Below are positions 1 to 10,306 of a DNA stretch of 64,000 nucleotides, piece after piece; the stretch's first letter is position 1; the number at the start of each line of letters is the position of its first letter. Source of the DNA: Phlebotomus papatasi (lineage: Eukaryota; Arthropoda; Insecta; Diptera; Psychodidae); NCBI RefSeq assembly GCF_024763615.1, contig NW_026604420.1, positions 124,001-188,000 on the forward strand. The letters run 5' to 3'. A model generated the notes under the pieces. The model did no database searches and was not told the origin of the DNA. It worked only from the letters and a program-made list of their open reading frames with translations. A program made the position numbers and the translations under genes.

Positions 1-3000
1 TAATTCTATCAATCAATTAATATCATTAGTTGAATTTTTTTCTTGGAAAAATTCCCACAAAAATCATCATGATCCCACCCTTGGGAGTTTTTTTTTAATT
101 TTTTAAAAATGCCAAAATCTGCTCTAGAAGCCGCAATTCTTAAAATTTCTCAATGAAAATCACATTAGAATACTTCAAATAATTCTACCAATCAACTAAT
201 ATCATTAGTTGAATTTTTTTCTTGGAAAAATTCCCACAAAAATCATCATGATCCCACCCTTGGGAGTTTTTTTTTATTTTTTAAAAATGCCAAAATCTGC
301 TCTAGAAACCGCAATTCTTAAAATTTCTCAATGAAAATCACATTAGAATACTTCAAATAATTCTACCAATCAATTAATATCATTAGTTGAATTTTTTTCT
401 TGGAAAAATTCCCACCAAAAATCATCATGATCCCACCCTTGGGAGTTTTTTTAATTTTTAAAAAATGCCAAAATCTGCTCTAGAAGCCGCGATTCTTAAA
501 ATTTCTCAATGGAAATCATATTAGAATACTTCAAATAATTCTACCAATCAATTAATATCATTAGTTGAATTTTTTTCTTGGAAAAATTCCCACCAAAAAT
601 CATCATGATCCCACCCTTGGGAGTTTTTTAATTTTTTAAAAATGCCAAAATCTGCTCTAAAAACCGCAATTCTTAAAATTTCTCAATGAAAATCACATTA
701 GAATACTTCAAATAATTCTACCAATCAATTAATATCATTAGTTGAATTTTTTTCTTGGAAAAATTCCCACCAAAACTCATCATGATCCCACCCTTGGGAG
801 TTTTTTTTTAATTTTTTAAAAATGCCAAAATCTGCTCTAGAAACCGCAATTCTTAAAATTTCTCAATGAAAATCACATTAGAATACTTCAAATAATTCTA
901 CCAATCAATTAATATCATTAGTTGAATTTTTTTCTTGGAAAAACTCCCACAAAAATCATCATGATCCCACCCTTGGGAGTTTTTTTTAATTTTTTAAAAA
1001 TGCCAAAATCTGCTCTAGAAGCCGCAATTCTTAAAATTTCTCAATGAAAATCACATTAGAATACTTCATATAATTCTACCAATCAATTAATATCATTAGT
1101 TGAATTTTTTTCTTGGAAAAATTCCCACCAAAAATCAGCATGATCCCACCCTTGGGAGTTTTTTTTTTAATTTTTAAAAATGCCAAAATCTGCTCTAGAA
1201 ACCGCAATTCTTAAAATTTCTCAATGAAAATCACATTAGAATACTTCAAATAATTCTATCAATCAATTAATATCATTATTTGCATTATTTTCTTGGAAAA
1301 ATTCCCACAAAAATCATCATGATCCCACCCTTGGGAGTTTTTTTTTTAATTTTTAAAAATGCCAAAATCTGCTCTAGAAGCCGCAATTCTTAAAATTTCT
1401 CAATGAAAATCACATTAGAATACTTCAAATAATTCTACCAATCAATTAATATCATTAGTTGAATTTTTTTCTTGGAAAAATTCCCACCAAAAATCATCAT
1501 GATCCCACCCTTGGGAGTTTTTTTTTAATTTTTTAAAAATGCCAAAATCTGCTCTAGAAACCGCGATTCTTAAAATTTCTCAATGAAAATCACATTAGAA
1601 TACTTCAAATAATTCTACCAATCAATTAATATCATTAGTTGAATTATTTTCTTGGAAAAATTCCCACCAAAAATCATCATGATCCCACCCTTGGGAGTTT
1701 TTTTTAATTTTTTAAAAATGCCAAAATCTGCTCTAAAAACCGCAATTCTTAACATTTCTCAATGAAAATCACATTAGAATACTTCAAATAATTCTATCAA
1801 TCAATTAACATCATTAGTTGAATTTTTTTCTTGGAAAAATTCCCACCAAAAATCATCATGATCCCACCCTTGGGAGTTTTTTTTTAATTTTTTAAAAATG
1901 CCAAAATCTGCTCTAGAAACCGCAATTCTTAAAATTTCTCAATGAAAATCACATTAGAATACTTCAAATAATTCTACCAATCAATTAATATCATTAGTTG
2001 AATTATTTTCTTGGAAAAATTCCCACCAAAAATCATCATGATCCCACCCTTGGGAGTTTTTTTTAATTTTTTAAAAATGCCAAAATCTGCTCTAGAAGCC
2101 GCAATTCTTAAAATTTCTCAATGAAAATCACATTAGAATACTTCAAATAATTCTACCAATCAATTAATATCATTAGTTGAATTTTTTTCTTGGAAAAATT
2201 CCCACCAAAAATCATCATGATCCCACCCTTGGGAGTTTTTTTTTAATTTTTTAAAAATGCCAAAATCTGCTCTAGAAACCGCAATTCTTAAAATTTCTCA
2301 ATGAAAATCACATTAGAATACTTCAAATAATTCTACCAATCAATTAATATCATTAGTTGAATTATTTTCTTGGAAAAATTCCCACCAAAAATCATCATGA
2401 TCCCACCCTTGGGAGTTTTTTTTAATTTTTTAAAAATGCCAAAATCTGCTCTAAAAACCGCAATTCTTAACATTTCTCAATGAAAATCACATTAGAATAC
2501 TTCAAATAATTCTATCAATCAATTAACATCATTAGTTGAATTTTTTTCTTGGAAAAATTCCCACCAAAACTCATCATGATCCCACCCTTGGGAGTTTTTT
2601 TTAATTTTTTAAAAATGCCAAAATCTGCTCTAGAAACCGCAATTCTTAAAATTTCTCAATGAAAATCACATTAGAATACTTCAAATAATTCTACCAATCA
2701 ATTAATATAATTAGTTGAATTTTTTTCTTGGAAAAATTCCCACCAAAAATCATCATGATCCCACCCTTGGGAGTTTTTTTTTAATTTTTTAAAAATGCCA
2801 AAATCTGCTCTAAAAACCGCAATTCTTAACATTTCTCAATGAAAATCACATTAGAATACTTCAAATAATTCTATCAATCAATTAATATCATTAGTTGAAT
2901 TATTTTCTTGGAAAAATTCCCACAAAAATCATCATGATCCCACCCTTGGGAGTTTTTTTTTTAATTTTTAAAAATGCCAAAATCTGCTCTAGAAACCGCA

Positions 3001-3593
3001 ATTCTTAAAATTTCTCAATGAAAATCACATTAGAATACTTCAAATAATTCTACCAATCAATTAATATCATTAGTTGAATTTTTTTCTTGGAAAAATTCCC
3101 ACAAAAATCATCATGATCCCACCCTTGGGAGTTTTTTTTAATTTTTTAAAAATGCCAAAATCTGCTCTAGAAACCGCAATTCTTAAAATTTCTCAATGAA
3201 AATCACATTAGAATACTTCAAATAATTCTACCAATCAATTAATATCATTAGTTGAATTTTTTTCTTGGAAAAATTCCCACCAAAAATCATCATGATCCCA
3301 CCCTTGGGAGTTTTTTTTAATTTTTTAAAAATGACAAAATCTGCTCTAGAAGCCGCAATTCTTAAAATTTCTCAATGAAAATCACATTAGAATACTTCAA
3401 ATAATTCTACCAATCAATTAATATCATTAGTTGAATTTTTTTCTTGGAAAAATTCCCACCAAAAATCATCATGATCCCACCCTTGGGAGTTTTTTTTAAT
3501 TTTTTAAAAATGCCAAAATCTGCTCTAGAAACCGCAATTCTTAAAATTTCTCAATGAAAATCACATTAGAATACTTCAAATAATTCTACCAAT
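1..3593 (+). repeat. 179-bp satellite array, block A
   Basis: About 20 head-to-tail copies of an AT-rich monomer; the first spans 1-179 and the next starts at 180. Each copy carries, in order, the CAATCAATTAATATCATTAG segment, a T-rich stretch, TTCTTGGAAAAATTCCCAC, the palindrome ATCATGAT, CCCACCCTTGGGAG, a T tract of variable length, an AATTTTTTAAAAATGCC segment, TCTGCTCTAGAA, CCGCAATTC and a TCTCAATGAAAATCAC segment. Copies differ by a few substitutions and by T-tract length, so the period drifts by a few bases. No reading frame runs through the array. The last copy is cut at CCAAT by the LTR element. A centromeric or pericentromeric location is plausible but not shown. Confidence 0.98.
3589..3593 (+). 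repeat. Target-site duplication CCAAT (left)
   Basis: The 5 bases before the left LTR match the 5 bases after the right LTR. Removing one copy plus the element restores the normal satellite text TACCAATCAATTAAT, which supports the exact boundaries. Confidence 0.95.
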
Positions 3594-3724
3594 TGAAGTA
3601 TATTCGATGAATGTCATGTAACGGTAGGGTCCCGTTGAGGACATTTGTAATATAAGCCTCGGGTCAAATAAATTTATAGTCAGTCACCTCCCAAACTCTG
3701 CCTTTCACTCTTCTCGATACGTCA
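3594..3724 (+). repeat. 5' LTR of the Gypsy element
   Basis: 131 bp, beginning TGAAGTATA and ending ATACGTCA. It matches the copy at 8014-8144 along its whole length. This is short for the superfamily but in keeping with Mag-like elements, which have small LTRs. It holds a TATA-type box, an initiator and an AATAAA signal. Confidence 0.97.
3651..3684 (+). promoter_or_regulatory. LTR core promoter: TATAAG box and TCAGT initiator
   Basis: TATAAG at 3651-3656 lies 31 bases upstream of the A of TCAGT (3680-3684), which is the arthropod initiator consensus at its usual spacing. This predicts a transcript start at about 3682. From there the first AUG is the gag-pol start at 3786. The start site is an inference from motif spacing. 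Confidence 0.7.
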
Positions 3725-3728
3725 TTAT

Positions 3729-3741
3729 TGGCGACGAGAAT
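3729..3741 (+). other. Primer-binding site, probable tRNA-Ser(GCU)
   Basis: TGGCGACGAGAAT begins 4 bases after the LTR. TGG pairs with the CCA end of a tRNA. The first ten bases match the complement of the 3' end of insect tRNA-Ser(GCU) as I recall it (TGGCGACGAG, then GAT), with one mismatch after that. Mag-like elements are known for serine tRNA priming. The tRNA identity rests on memory of that tRNA sequence. Confidence 0.7.
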
Positions 3742-3785
3742 AAAGTTCTTTGTAAAGTGTGCAGTGAGAAAAAGTGAGTTTTTCC

Positions 3786-6700
3786 ATGACAAGTACGGGA
3801 AGTACTGAGAGAATTGGGCCAACAGGATTTGTGGGCCATATTGAGCCCTATGTTCCTGGAGATGATTTCGTCATTTACATTGAGCGGCTGGAGAAAATTT
3901 TCTTGATAAACCAAGTGGAGAGTGAGCGGCTGAAGCATGGGTACTTGGTCGGGTTTATTGGCCAGGAAGCGTACAAGGTTCTTAAGTCAACGCTACACCC
4001 GCACACCGTGGACAGTAGAACTTATGAACAATTGGTGGAGGTGTTAAAAGCCAAGTACGCGCCAAAAAAGAGCGTCATTGCTGAAAGGTTCAAGTTCTAC
4101 AAGAGAGAGCAGGAAAACGGTGAATCGATCAGAGACTATGTGGTTGGGCTCCAAATTTTGGCAGAGACGTGCGAATTTGGGGACTTTCTCTTCAGTGCGC
4201 TCAGAGACAAGTTCGTGATGGGGCTACAAGACTCCCATGTCCAGATAAAGTTACTCTCATTGGATCAGGGATTTGAGGAATCGGTGAAAGTGGCCATGGC
4301 TAGTGAGTTGGCGAGCAATTCAGTAGACGCAATGAAGCCCAGAGTTGATGCACTGAGGAGAGGACGTCAACGGGACTTTGGGTCATCGACCTCATTGAAG
4401 CGACGTCAGAGAGAAAGGACTGGGTCAGAGTCTGTTCATTGGGATCAAGGGCGTGAAGCCAAAAGGAGGAAGATCCAGTGTTACAAGTGCAAACAATGGG
4501 GGTTCCACTACGCCTATGAATGTCCCATGAAAAAGCATCGAGGACGTGACAAAAGAGTGCAGTTCACAGATTACAACCAGGAAAGCTCTGAGACAGAGGA
4601 GGATGACGAGATGCCTGGTATGTTGAGTGCAATGTTCTTGAATGCTGTGAGGGATGAGAAAGAGCTTGGAGATTGTGCGCCATATATGCCGAAAAGAGAT
4701 AGTGCGCCAATTGGTAACGTGGTGAGTATGGATCGTAAGTATGAGACAAAAAATGTATCAGCTGAATATTTAATTACTGTTATCGATAACAAGAGAATCA
4801 AGTTTGAAATAGACACAGGGGCTTGTGTAAGTTGTATGCACGAGAAATTATTTCGCAAAATTTTTCCTCATCAGAGATTGTTGAGATGTGAGTTAAATTT
4901 GAGTGTTGTCACGGGAAATAAATTGTGCGTGTTAGGATGTATAGTAGTGTCAATAGGTGTTCTTATTAATGGGAATCTGAGAGAATTTAACAAAATGAGA
5001 ATTGTGATATTTAGTGGACCAAAAATTCTCCCACCTTTGTGTGGCCGCGATTGGCTGGATGAGATTTTTCCAAGGTGGAGAAAGATGTTTCATGGAATTT
5101 CATATGTAGAAAAGGGAATTTATCACCTGTTTGAAGCAAAGCAAGTAATTGAGAAATTTCCAGATGTGTTTAAGAACAATGAAAATGCGTGTATTAGGGA
5201 TTTGAGAGCTGTGATTGTGGTTAAAGAAAATTGCGTGCCAATTTTTCATAAAGCATATGCTGTGCCGTATGGAATAAGGGATAAAGTGGAAGCTGAACTT
5301 AAGCGTTTAGTTGAGGCTAAGATTTTAGTTCCAGTAGATCATTCAGAGTGGGCGAGTCCTATTGTTGTAGTACCAAAAAAAGATGGGTCAATTCGTATGT
5401 GTGTTGATTGTAAGGTAACCGTGAATAAGGTGGTGAAAATCGCGCACTATCCTCTTCCCACTCTGCAGGAAATCTTTAATAAATTGATAGGATCGCGTTT
5501 CTTTTGTGTATTAGATCTTACTGGAGCCTATCAACAGTTAGAAGTGGCACCAGAATGTCGAAAATTCCTAACCATAAATACGCATGTTGGTCTTTATCAA
5601 TACACAAGATTAGTGTTTGGATTGTCCTCTTCCCCTGCAATATTTCAGAAAACAATTGATGGTATATTAAGAGGAATTCCCAAAACAGCAGCGTATATAG
5701 ACGATATAATTGTAGGAGGGGCTACTAAAGAGGAGTGCCAAGAAAATTTATTTAAAGTTTTACAAAAGTTGAGTGATTTTAAAGTTAAAGTTAATAAACA
5801 AAAATGTGTCTTTTTCCGTGAAGAGGTTGATTTTCTGGGGCATGTCTTGAACGGTGATGGAATCCGACCTTTGAAAAGTAAGCTATTGGAGATTGAAAGA
5901 GCTAAGCAACCGCATGATCTTACGTCATTAAAAGCATATTTAGGACTGTTAACTTATTATGGCAAATTTATTAAAAATTTATCTAGCAGACTTTCTCCTT
6001 TATACCAGCTTTTAAAGTCGGATGAACCATTTGTTTGGAATGAGGAGCGTGATTCAGTTTTTCGGGAAAGTAAAAAATGGCTATCAGAGAGTGATATGCT
6101 GACCCATTATGACCCTAAATTGCCACTAGTGATCGCGACGGATGCGAGTGGGGATGGCGTAGGGGCAGTTTTAAGCCATTTAAAAGACGGAATAGAAAAA
6201 CCGATCCTCATGGTATCATCCACACTTTCAGCGAGTGAAAAAAATTATTCGATAGTTGAGAGAGAAGCTCTTGCTTTGGTATTTGCCGTAAGAAGGTTTC
6301 ACCAATATATATATGGACGTTCGGTTACAGTCTATACGGATCATCAATGCTTAAGGGAGTTATTTGGTGATGGACGTAAAAGTTCGGCAATTGCGGCAGC
6401 TCGGATACAGAGATGGGCCGTATTTTTAGGCATGTATAATCTCAACATAGTTTACAAAAGGGGTGTGCATAATGGAAATGCGGATTTTCTTTCACGATTT
6501 TCATTACGGTGTGATACTGGAGTAAACGATGAAATCGTGAAGTTCGTAGACATTAAGGGAGATGTAGCCTTAGATGAATCGCAAATTCGTGAGGAAACGG
6601 AAAAAGATCATGACTTAAAAGTTTTAATTGATTTTATAAAAGAAGGTTTTCCTTCGGATAAGTGTGTGTTGTCTAAGTGGCCTATGTTAAGTCCTTTTTT

Positions 6701-7892
6701 GAAATTTAAAAACTCCTTGACAGTAGAAAACGGTATCTTATATTTAGGACACAGGGTGGTAGTTCCTAAGCAACTGCATAAAAGAGTGCTAGATCTGATT
6801 CATGATGGGCACGATGGAATGGTGCGGATGAAGGCGATCGCGAGGGGTTGTGTATGGTGGCCAGGGTTGGAGAGCGAATTGGAAAGGACAGCAAAGTCAT
6901 GTGAAACATGCCAGTTATTGGCTCCACGTCCAAGAAATATGTCATTGAAAAAGTGGACAGATACAGTTTACCCATATGAGAGAATCCACATAGACTTTTT
7001 CTTTTGGGACTCAAAGACATTCTTGGTAATTGTAGACGATTTTTCCAAATTGATCGATGTTAGGCAGGTTCAAAAGAATAACGTGTGGGTGACTCTTGAA
7101 GCCCTACAGCGAAATTTTGCTATATATGGACTGCCTTACGCAATAGTTTCGGACAATGGCAGCCCTTTCCAGTCTAAAGAATTCGCAAATTTTTGTAAGG
7201 TTCATAGAATCGTTCATAAAACAGCTCCACCTTATCACCCTCAATCCAACGGCTCCGCTGAGAAATCTGTGCACACAGTAAAAAAAGCTCTAAAGAAATA
7301 TATGATCGATGAGAAGAAAAAGAATTGGTCATTGAATAATAAGATATCTCATTTTTTATTCAGGCACAACAATACCCCATCAACAGTGACAGGGTTACCT
7401 CCGAATGCGATAATGATGAATTATACCGCACGGACCCTGACGACCTTGTTGAATCAGAAGGAGAAGGTGCCTCAGGAGCGAAAAATCAGAGCTGCTTCGA
7501 AGGAGATTTTTAGCGAGGTGAGGGAGGAGCTGCGCGCGGGCCAGGAGGTTTTGTTCTATGACACATTGGGTCTTATATGGACGAAAGCTAAAGTGGTCAA
7601 ACAACTCACTTCAACTGTATATTTAATCGATGTTAATGGATCCAAAAAAAAGGCTCATCGCGACCAATTAAAAAAAATTGTGCGGCGGGAGGTAATCGTC
7701 GATAGGAATGCTTCTCAACTGTCATCGCCAGCAGGATCTCCACAACAGCCTTCACCAGAGGAAGAAGAGTTCTGCACGCCACCGCAGCCTACCGAACCAG
7801 AGTGTAAGAAGAGGAAACGAGCAAAGTTAAGGGAGGATACACCAATACCAAGACGCAGTGAGAGGATTAAGAAAAAATTAAATTTTGCATGA
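3786..7892 (+). CDS. Gag-Pol polyprotein (Ty3/Gypsy, Mag-like)
   Basis: A single open frame of 1,368 residues from the ATG at 3786, the first AUG after the predicted transcript start; an in-frame GTG at 3774 lies upstream but is unlikely to be used. The Gag core fills roughly residues 15-180. It is followed by a zinc knuckle with C232, C235, H241 and C246 (spacing C-X2-C-X5-H-X4-C, one residue longer than the usual CCHC). The protease has DTGA at 343-346. RT catalytic residues are D577 and YIDD at 637-640. RNase H has D786, E825 or E827, and D852. The integrase finger has H1006, H1009, C1039 and C1042; its catalytic triad is D1070, D1123 and E1159, with the last pair separated by 35 residues. 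The tail is basic and has no chromodomain. No frameshift separates gag from pol, so Gag and Pol would be made as one fusion and cut by the protease. All key residues are present. Confidence 0.96.
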   Translation: MTSTGSTERIGPTGFVGHIEPYVPGDDFVIYIERLEKIFLINQVESERLKHGYLVGFIGQEAYKVLKSTLHPHTVDSRTYEQLVEVLKAKYAPKKSVIAERFKFYKREQENGESIRDYVVGLQILAETCEFGDFLFSALRDKFVMGLQDSHVQIKLLSLDQGFEESVKVAMASELASNSVDAMKPRVDALRRGRQRDFGSSTSLKRRQRERTGSESVHWDQGREAKRRKIQCYKCKQWGFHYAYECPMKKHRGRDKRVQFTDYNQESSETEEDDEMPGMLSAMFLNAVRDEKELGDCAPYMPKRDSAPIGNVVSMDRKYETKNVSAEYLITVIDNKRIKFEIDTGACVSCMHEKLFRKIFPHQRLLRCELNLSVVTGNKLCVLGCIVVSIGVLINGNLREFNKMRIVIFSGPKILPPLCGRDWLDEIFPRWRKMFHGISYVEKGIYHLFEAKQVIEKFPDVFKNNENACIRDLRAVIVVKENCVPIFHKAYAVPYGIRDKVEAELKRLVEAKILVPVDHSEWASPIVVVPKKDGSIRMCVDCKVTVNKVVKIAHYPLPTLQEIFNKLIGSRFFCVLDLTGAYQQLEVAPECRKFLTINTHVGLYQYTRLVFGLSSSPAIFQKTIDGILRGIPKTAAYIDDIIVGGATKEECQENLFKVLQKLSDFKVKVNKQKCVFFREEVDFLGHVLNGDGIRPLKSKLLEIERAKQPHDLTSLKAYLGLLTYYGKFIKNLSSRLSPLYQLLKSDEPFVWNEERDSVFRESKKWLSESDMLTHYDPKLPLVIATDASGDGVGAVLSHLKDGIEKPILMVSSTLSASEKNYSIVEREALALVFAVRRFHQYIYGRSVTVYTDHQCLRELFGDGRKSSAIAAARIQRWAVFLGMYNLNIVYKRGVHNGNADFLSRFSLRCDTGVNDEIVKFVDIKGDVALDESQIREETEKDHDLKVLIDFIKEGFPSDKCVLSKWPMLSPFLKFKNSLTVENGILYLGHRVVVPKQLHKRVLDLIHDGHDGMVRMKAIARGCVWWPGLESELERTAKSCETCQLLAPRPRNMSLKKWTDTVYPYERIHIDFFFWDSKTFLVIVDDFSKLIDVRQVQKNNVWVTLEALQRNFAIYGLPYAIVSDNGSPFQSKEFANFCKVHRIVHKTAPPYHPQSNGSAEKSVHTVKKALKKYMIDEKKKNWSLNNKISHFLFRHNNTPSTVTGLPPNAIMMNYTARTLTTLLNQKEKVPQERKIRAASKEIFSEVREELRAGQEVLFYDTLGLIWTKAKVVKQLTSTVYLIDVNGSKKKAHRDQLKKIVRREVIVDRNASQLSSPAGSPQQPSPEEEEFCTPPQPTEPECKKRKRAKLREDTPIPRRSERIKKKLNFA

Positions 7893-8001
7893 ATTAATGT
7901 GATGATAGTTTGTTTATTAAAATAAAAATAATATGGGAATTTTAGTAGAGAATTATTTGTAAAGAATTAAGTATTATTTTATAAAAAGTTTTGAAGATCT
8001 T

Positions 8002-8013
8002 AGAGGGGGGAAG
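8002..8013 (+). other. Polypurine tract
   Basis: AGAGGGGGGAAG, twelve purines ending exactly at the base before the 3' LTR. In LTR retroelements this primes plus-strand DNA synthesis. Between the gag-pol stop and this tract lie about 110 AT-rich bases with another AATAAA at 7921-7926 and no further frame. Confidence 0.93.
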
Positions 8014-8144
8014 TGAAGTATATTCGATGAATGTCATGTAACGGTAGGGTCCCGTTGAGGACATTTGTAATATAAGCCTCGGGTCAAATAAATTTATAGT
8101 CAGTCACCTCCCAAACTCTGCCTTTCACTCTTCTCGATACGTCA
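8014..8144 (+). repeat. 3' LTR of the Gypsy element
   Basis: 131 bp, identical to the 5' LTR, directly preceded by the polypurine tract and followed by the target duplication. Its AATAAA at 8087-8092 is the likely polyadenylation signal of the element. Confidence 0.97.
8087..8092 (+). promoter_or_regulatory. AATAAA polyadenylation signal in 3' LTR
   Basis: AATAAA lies 15 bases upstream of the position equivalent to the predicted transcript start (8102). The signal therefore sits in U3 and would not be present at the 5' end of the RNA, only at its 3' end. Cleavage would be expected about 10-30 bases downstream. Confidence 0.6.
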
Positions 8145-8149
8145 CCAAT
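8145..8149 (+). repeat. Target-site duplication CCAAT (right)
   Basis: Right-hand partner of the duplication at 3589-3593. A 5-bp duplication is normal for Ty3/Gypsy integrases. The satellite continues from here in phase with the left side. Confidence 0.95.
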
Positions 8150-8807
8150 CAATTAATATCATTAGTTGATTTTTTTTCTTGGAAAAATTCCCACCAAAAA
8201 TCATCATGATCCCACCCTTGGGAGTTTTTTTTAATTTTTTAAAAATGCCAAAATCTGCTCTAGAAACCGCAATTCTTAAAATTTCTCAATGGAAATCACA
8301 TTAGAATACTTCAAATAATTCTACCAATCAATTAATATCATTAGTTGAATTTTTTTCTTGGAAAAATTCCCACAAAAATCATCATGATCCCACCCTTGGG
8401 AGTTTTTTTTTTAATTTTTTAAAAATGCCAAAATCTGCTCTAGAAGCCGCAATTCTTAAAATTTCTCAATGAAAATCACATTAGAATACTTCAAATAATT
8501 CTACCAATCAATTAATATCATTAGTTGAATTTTTTTCTTGGAAAAATTCCCACAAAAATCATCATGATCCCACCCTTGGGAGTTTTTTTTTATTTTTTAA
8601 AAATGCCAAAATCTGCTCTAGAAACCGCAATTCTTAAAATTGCTCAATGAAAATCATATTAGAATACTTCAAATAATTCTACCAATCAATTAATATCATT
8701 AGTTGAATTTTTTTCTTGGAAAAATTCCCACCAAAAATCATCATGATCCCACCCTTGGGAGTTTTTTTTAATTTTTAAAAAATGCCAAAATCTGCTCTAG
8801 AAGCCGC

Positions 8808-10306
8808 GATTCTTAAAATTTCTCAATGGAAATCATATTAGAATACTTCAAATAATTCTACCAATCAATTAATATCATTAGTTGAATTTTTTTCTTGGAA
8901 AAATTCCCACCAAAAATCATCATGATCCCACCCTTGGGAGTTTTTTAATTTTTTAAAAATGCCAAAATCTGCTCTAGAAACCGCAATTCTTAAAATTTCT
9001 CAATGAAAATCACATTAGAATACTTCAAATAATTCTACCAATCAATTAATATCATTAGTTGAATTTTTTTCTTGGAAAAATTCCCACCAAAACTCATCAT
9101 GATCCCACCCTTGGGAGTTTTTTTTAATTTTTTAAAAATGCCAAAATCTGCTCTAGAAACCGCAATTCTTAAAATTTCTCAATGAAAATCACATTAGAAT
9201 ACTTCAAATAATTCTACCAATCAATTAATATCATTAGTTGAATTATTTTCTTGGAAAAATTCCCACCAAAAATCATCATGACCCCACCCTTGGGAGGTTT
9301 TTTTTAATTTTTTAAAAATGCCAAAATCTGCTCTAGAAACCGCAATTCTTAAAATTTCTCAATGAAAATCACATTAGAATACTTCAAATAATTCTACCAA
9401 TCAATTAATATCACTAGTTGATTTTTGTTCTTGGAGAAATTCCCACCAAAAATCAACATGATCCCACCCTTGGGAGTTTTTTTTTAATTTTTTAAAAATG
9501 CCAAAATCTGCTCTAGAAGCCGCGATTCTTAAAATTTCTCAATGGAAATCATATTAGAATACTTCAAATAATTCTACCAATCAATTAATATCATTAGTTG
9601 AATTTTTTTCTTGGAAAAATTCCCACCAAAAATCATCATGATCCCACCCTTGGGAGTTTTTTAATTTTTTAAAAATGCCAAAATCTGCTCTAGAAACCGC
9701 AATTCTTAAAATTTCTCAATGAAAATCACATTAGAATACTTCAAATAATTCTACCAATCAATTAATATCATTAGTTGAATTTTTTTCTTGGAAAAATTCC
9801 CACCAAAACTCATCATGATCCCACCCTTGGGAGTTTTTTTTAATTTTTTAAAAATGCCAAAATCTGCTCTAGAAACCGCAATTCTTAAAATTTCTCAATG
9901 AAAATCACATTAGAATACTTCAAATAATTCTACCAATCAATTAATATCATTAGTTGAATTATTTTCTTGGAAAAATTCCCACCAAAAATCATCATGACCC
10001 CACCCTTGGGAGGTTTTTTTTAATTTTTTAAAAATGCCAAAATCTGCTCTAGAAACCGCAATTCTTAAAATTTCTCAATGAAAATCACATTAGAATACTT
10101 CAAATAATTCTACCAATCAATTAATATCACTAGTTGATTTTTGTTCTTGGAGAAATTCCCACCAAAACTCATCATGATCCCACCCTTGGGAGTTTTTTTT
10201 AATTTTTTAAAAATGCCAAAATCTGCTCTAGAAACCGCAATTCTTAAAATTTCTCAATGAAAATCACATTAGAATACTTCAAATAATTCTACCAATCAAT
10301 TAATAT
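8808..10306 (+). repeat. Duplicated four-monomer satellite unit (716 bp)
   Basis: Two tandem copies of a tetramer: ACCCCACCCT at 9281 and 9997, TCACTAGTTG at 9411 and 10127, each 716 bp apart. One monomer of the unit is repeated a third time, 179 bp further (10306). Confidence 0.85.

Larger units (their letters stand above)
3594..8144 (+). mobile_element. Complete Mag-like Ty3/Gypsy LTR retrotransposon
   Basis: A 4,551-bp element with all expected parts in order: 131-bp LTR, primer-binding site, one gag-pol frame, polypurine tract, 131-bp LTR. The LTRs start TG, end CA and are identical base for base by eye, and the element is flanked by CCAAT on both sides. Gene order protease, RT, RNase H, integrase defines Ty3/Gypsy. 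The compact size, the fused gag-pol, the H-X2-H integrase finger, the apparent tRNA-Ser primer site and the RRSERI-type tail resemble the Mag/K02A2.6-like lineage. There is no envelope gene: only about 110 AT-rich bases separate the stop codon from the polypurine tract. Identical LTRs and an open frame point to a recent, possibly still competent insertion. The lineage call is by recognition, without a tree. Confidence 0.95.

Noticed and set aside
43..60. TTCTTGGAA as a STAT site and GGAAAAATTCCC as an NF-kappaB-like site
   Set aside because: Both are short, low-information words in A/T-rich DNA, repeated only because the monomer repeats. Nothing links them to transcription.
51..60. Heat-shock element made of TTC and GAA words
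   Set aside because: The spacing between the words is 3 bases rather than the required 2.
1..3590. Tandem repeats as a CRISPR array
   Set aside because: The whole 179-bp unit repeats with no unique spacers, and the window is clearly eukaryotic.
4564..7604. Minus-strand and alternative frames inside gag-pol
   Set aside because: They lie opposite the conserved gag-pol frame and show no domain, so they are shadows of the coding strand.
7893..8013. Possible envelope or accessory gene after pol
   Set aside because: Only about 110 AT-rich bases lie between the stop codon and the polypurine tract, too short for such a gene.
9241..9310. Paired change GACCCC with GGAGGTTT as a compensating change in the hairpin
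   Set aside because: The two changed bases do not pair with each other in the TCCCA/TGGGA stem. They travel together because they mark one subfamily.
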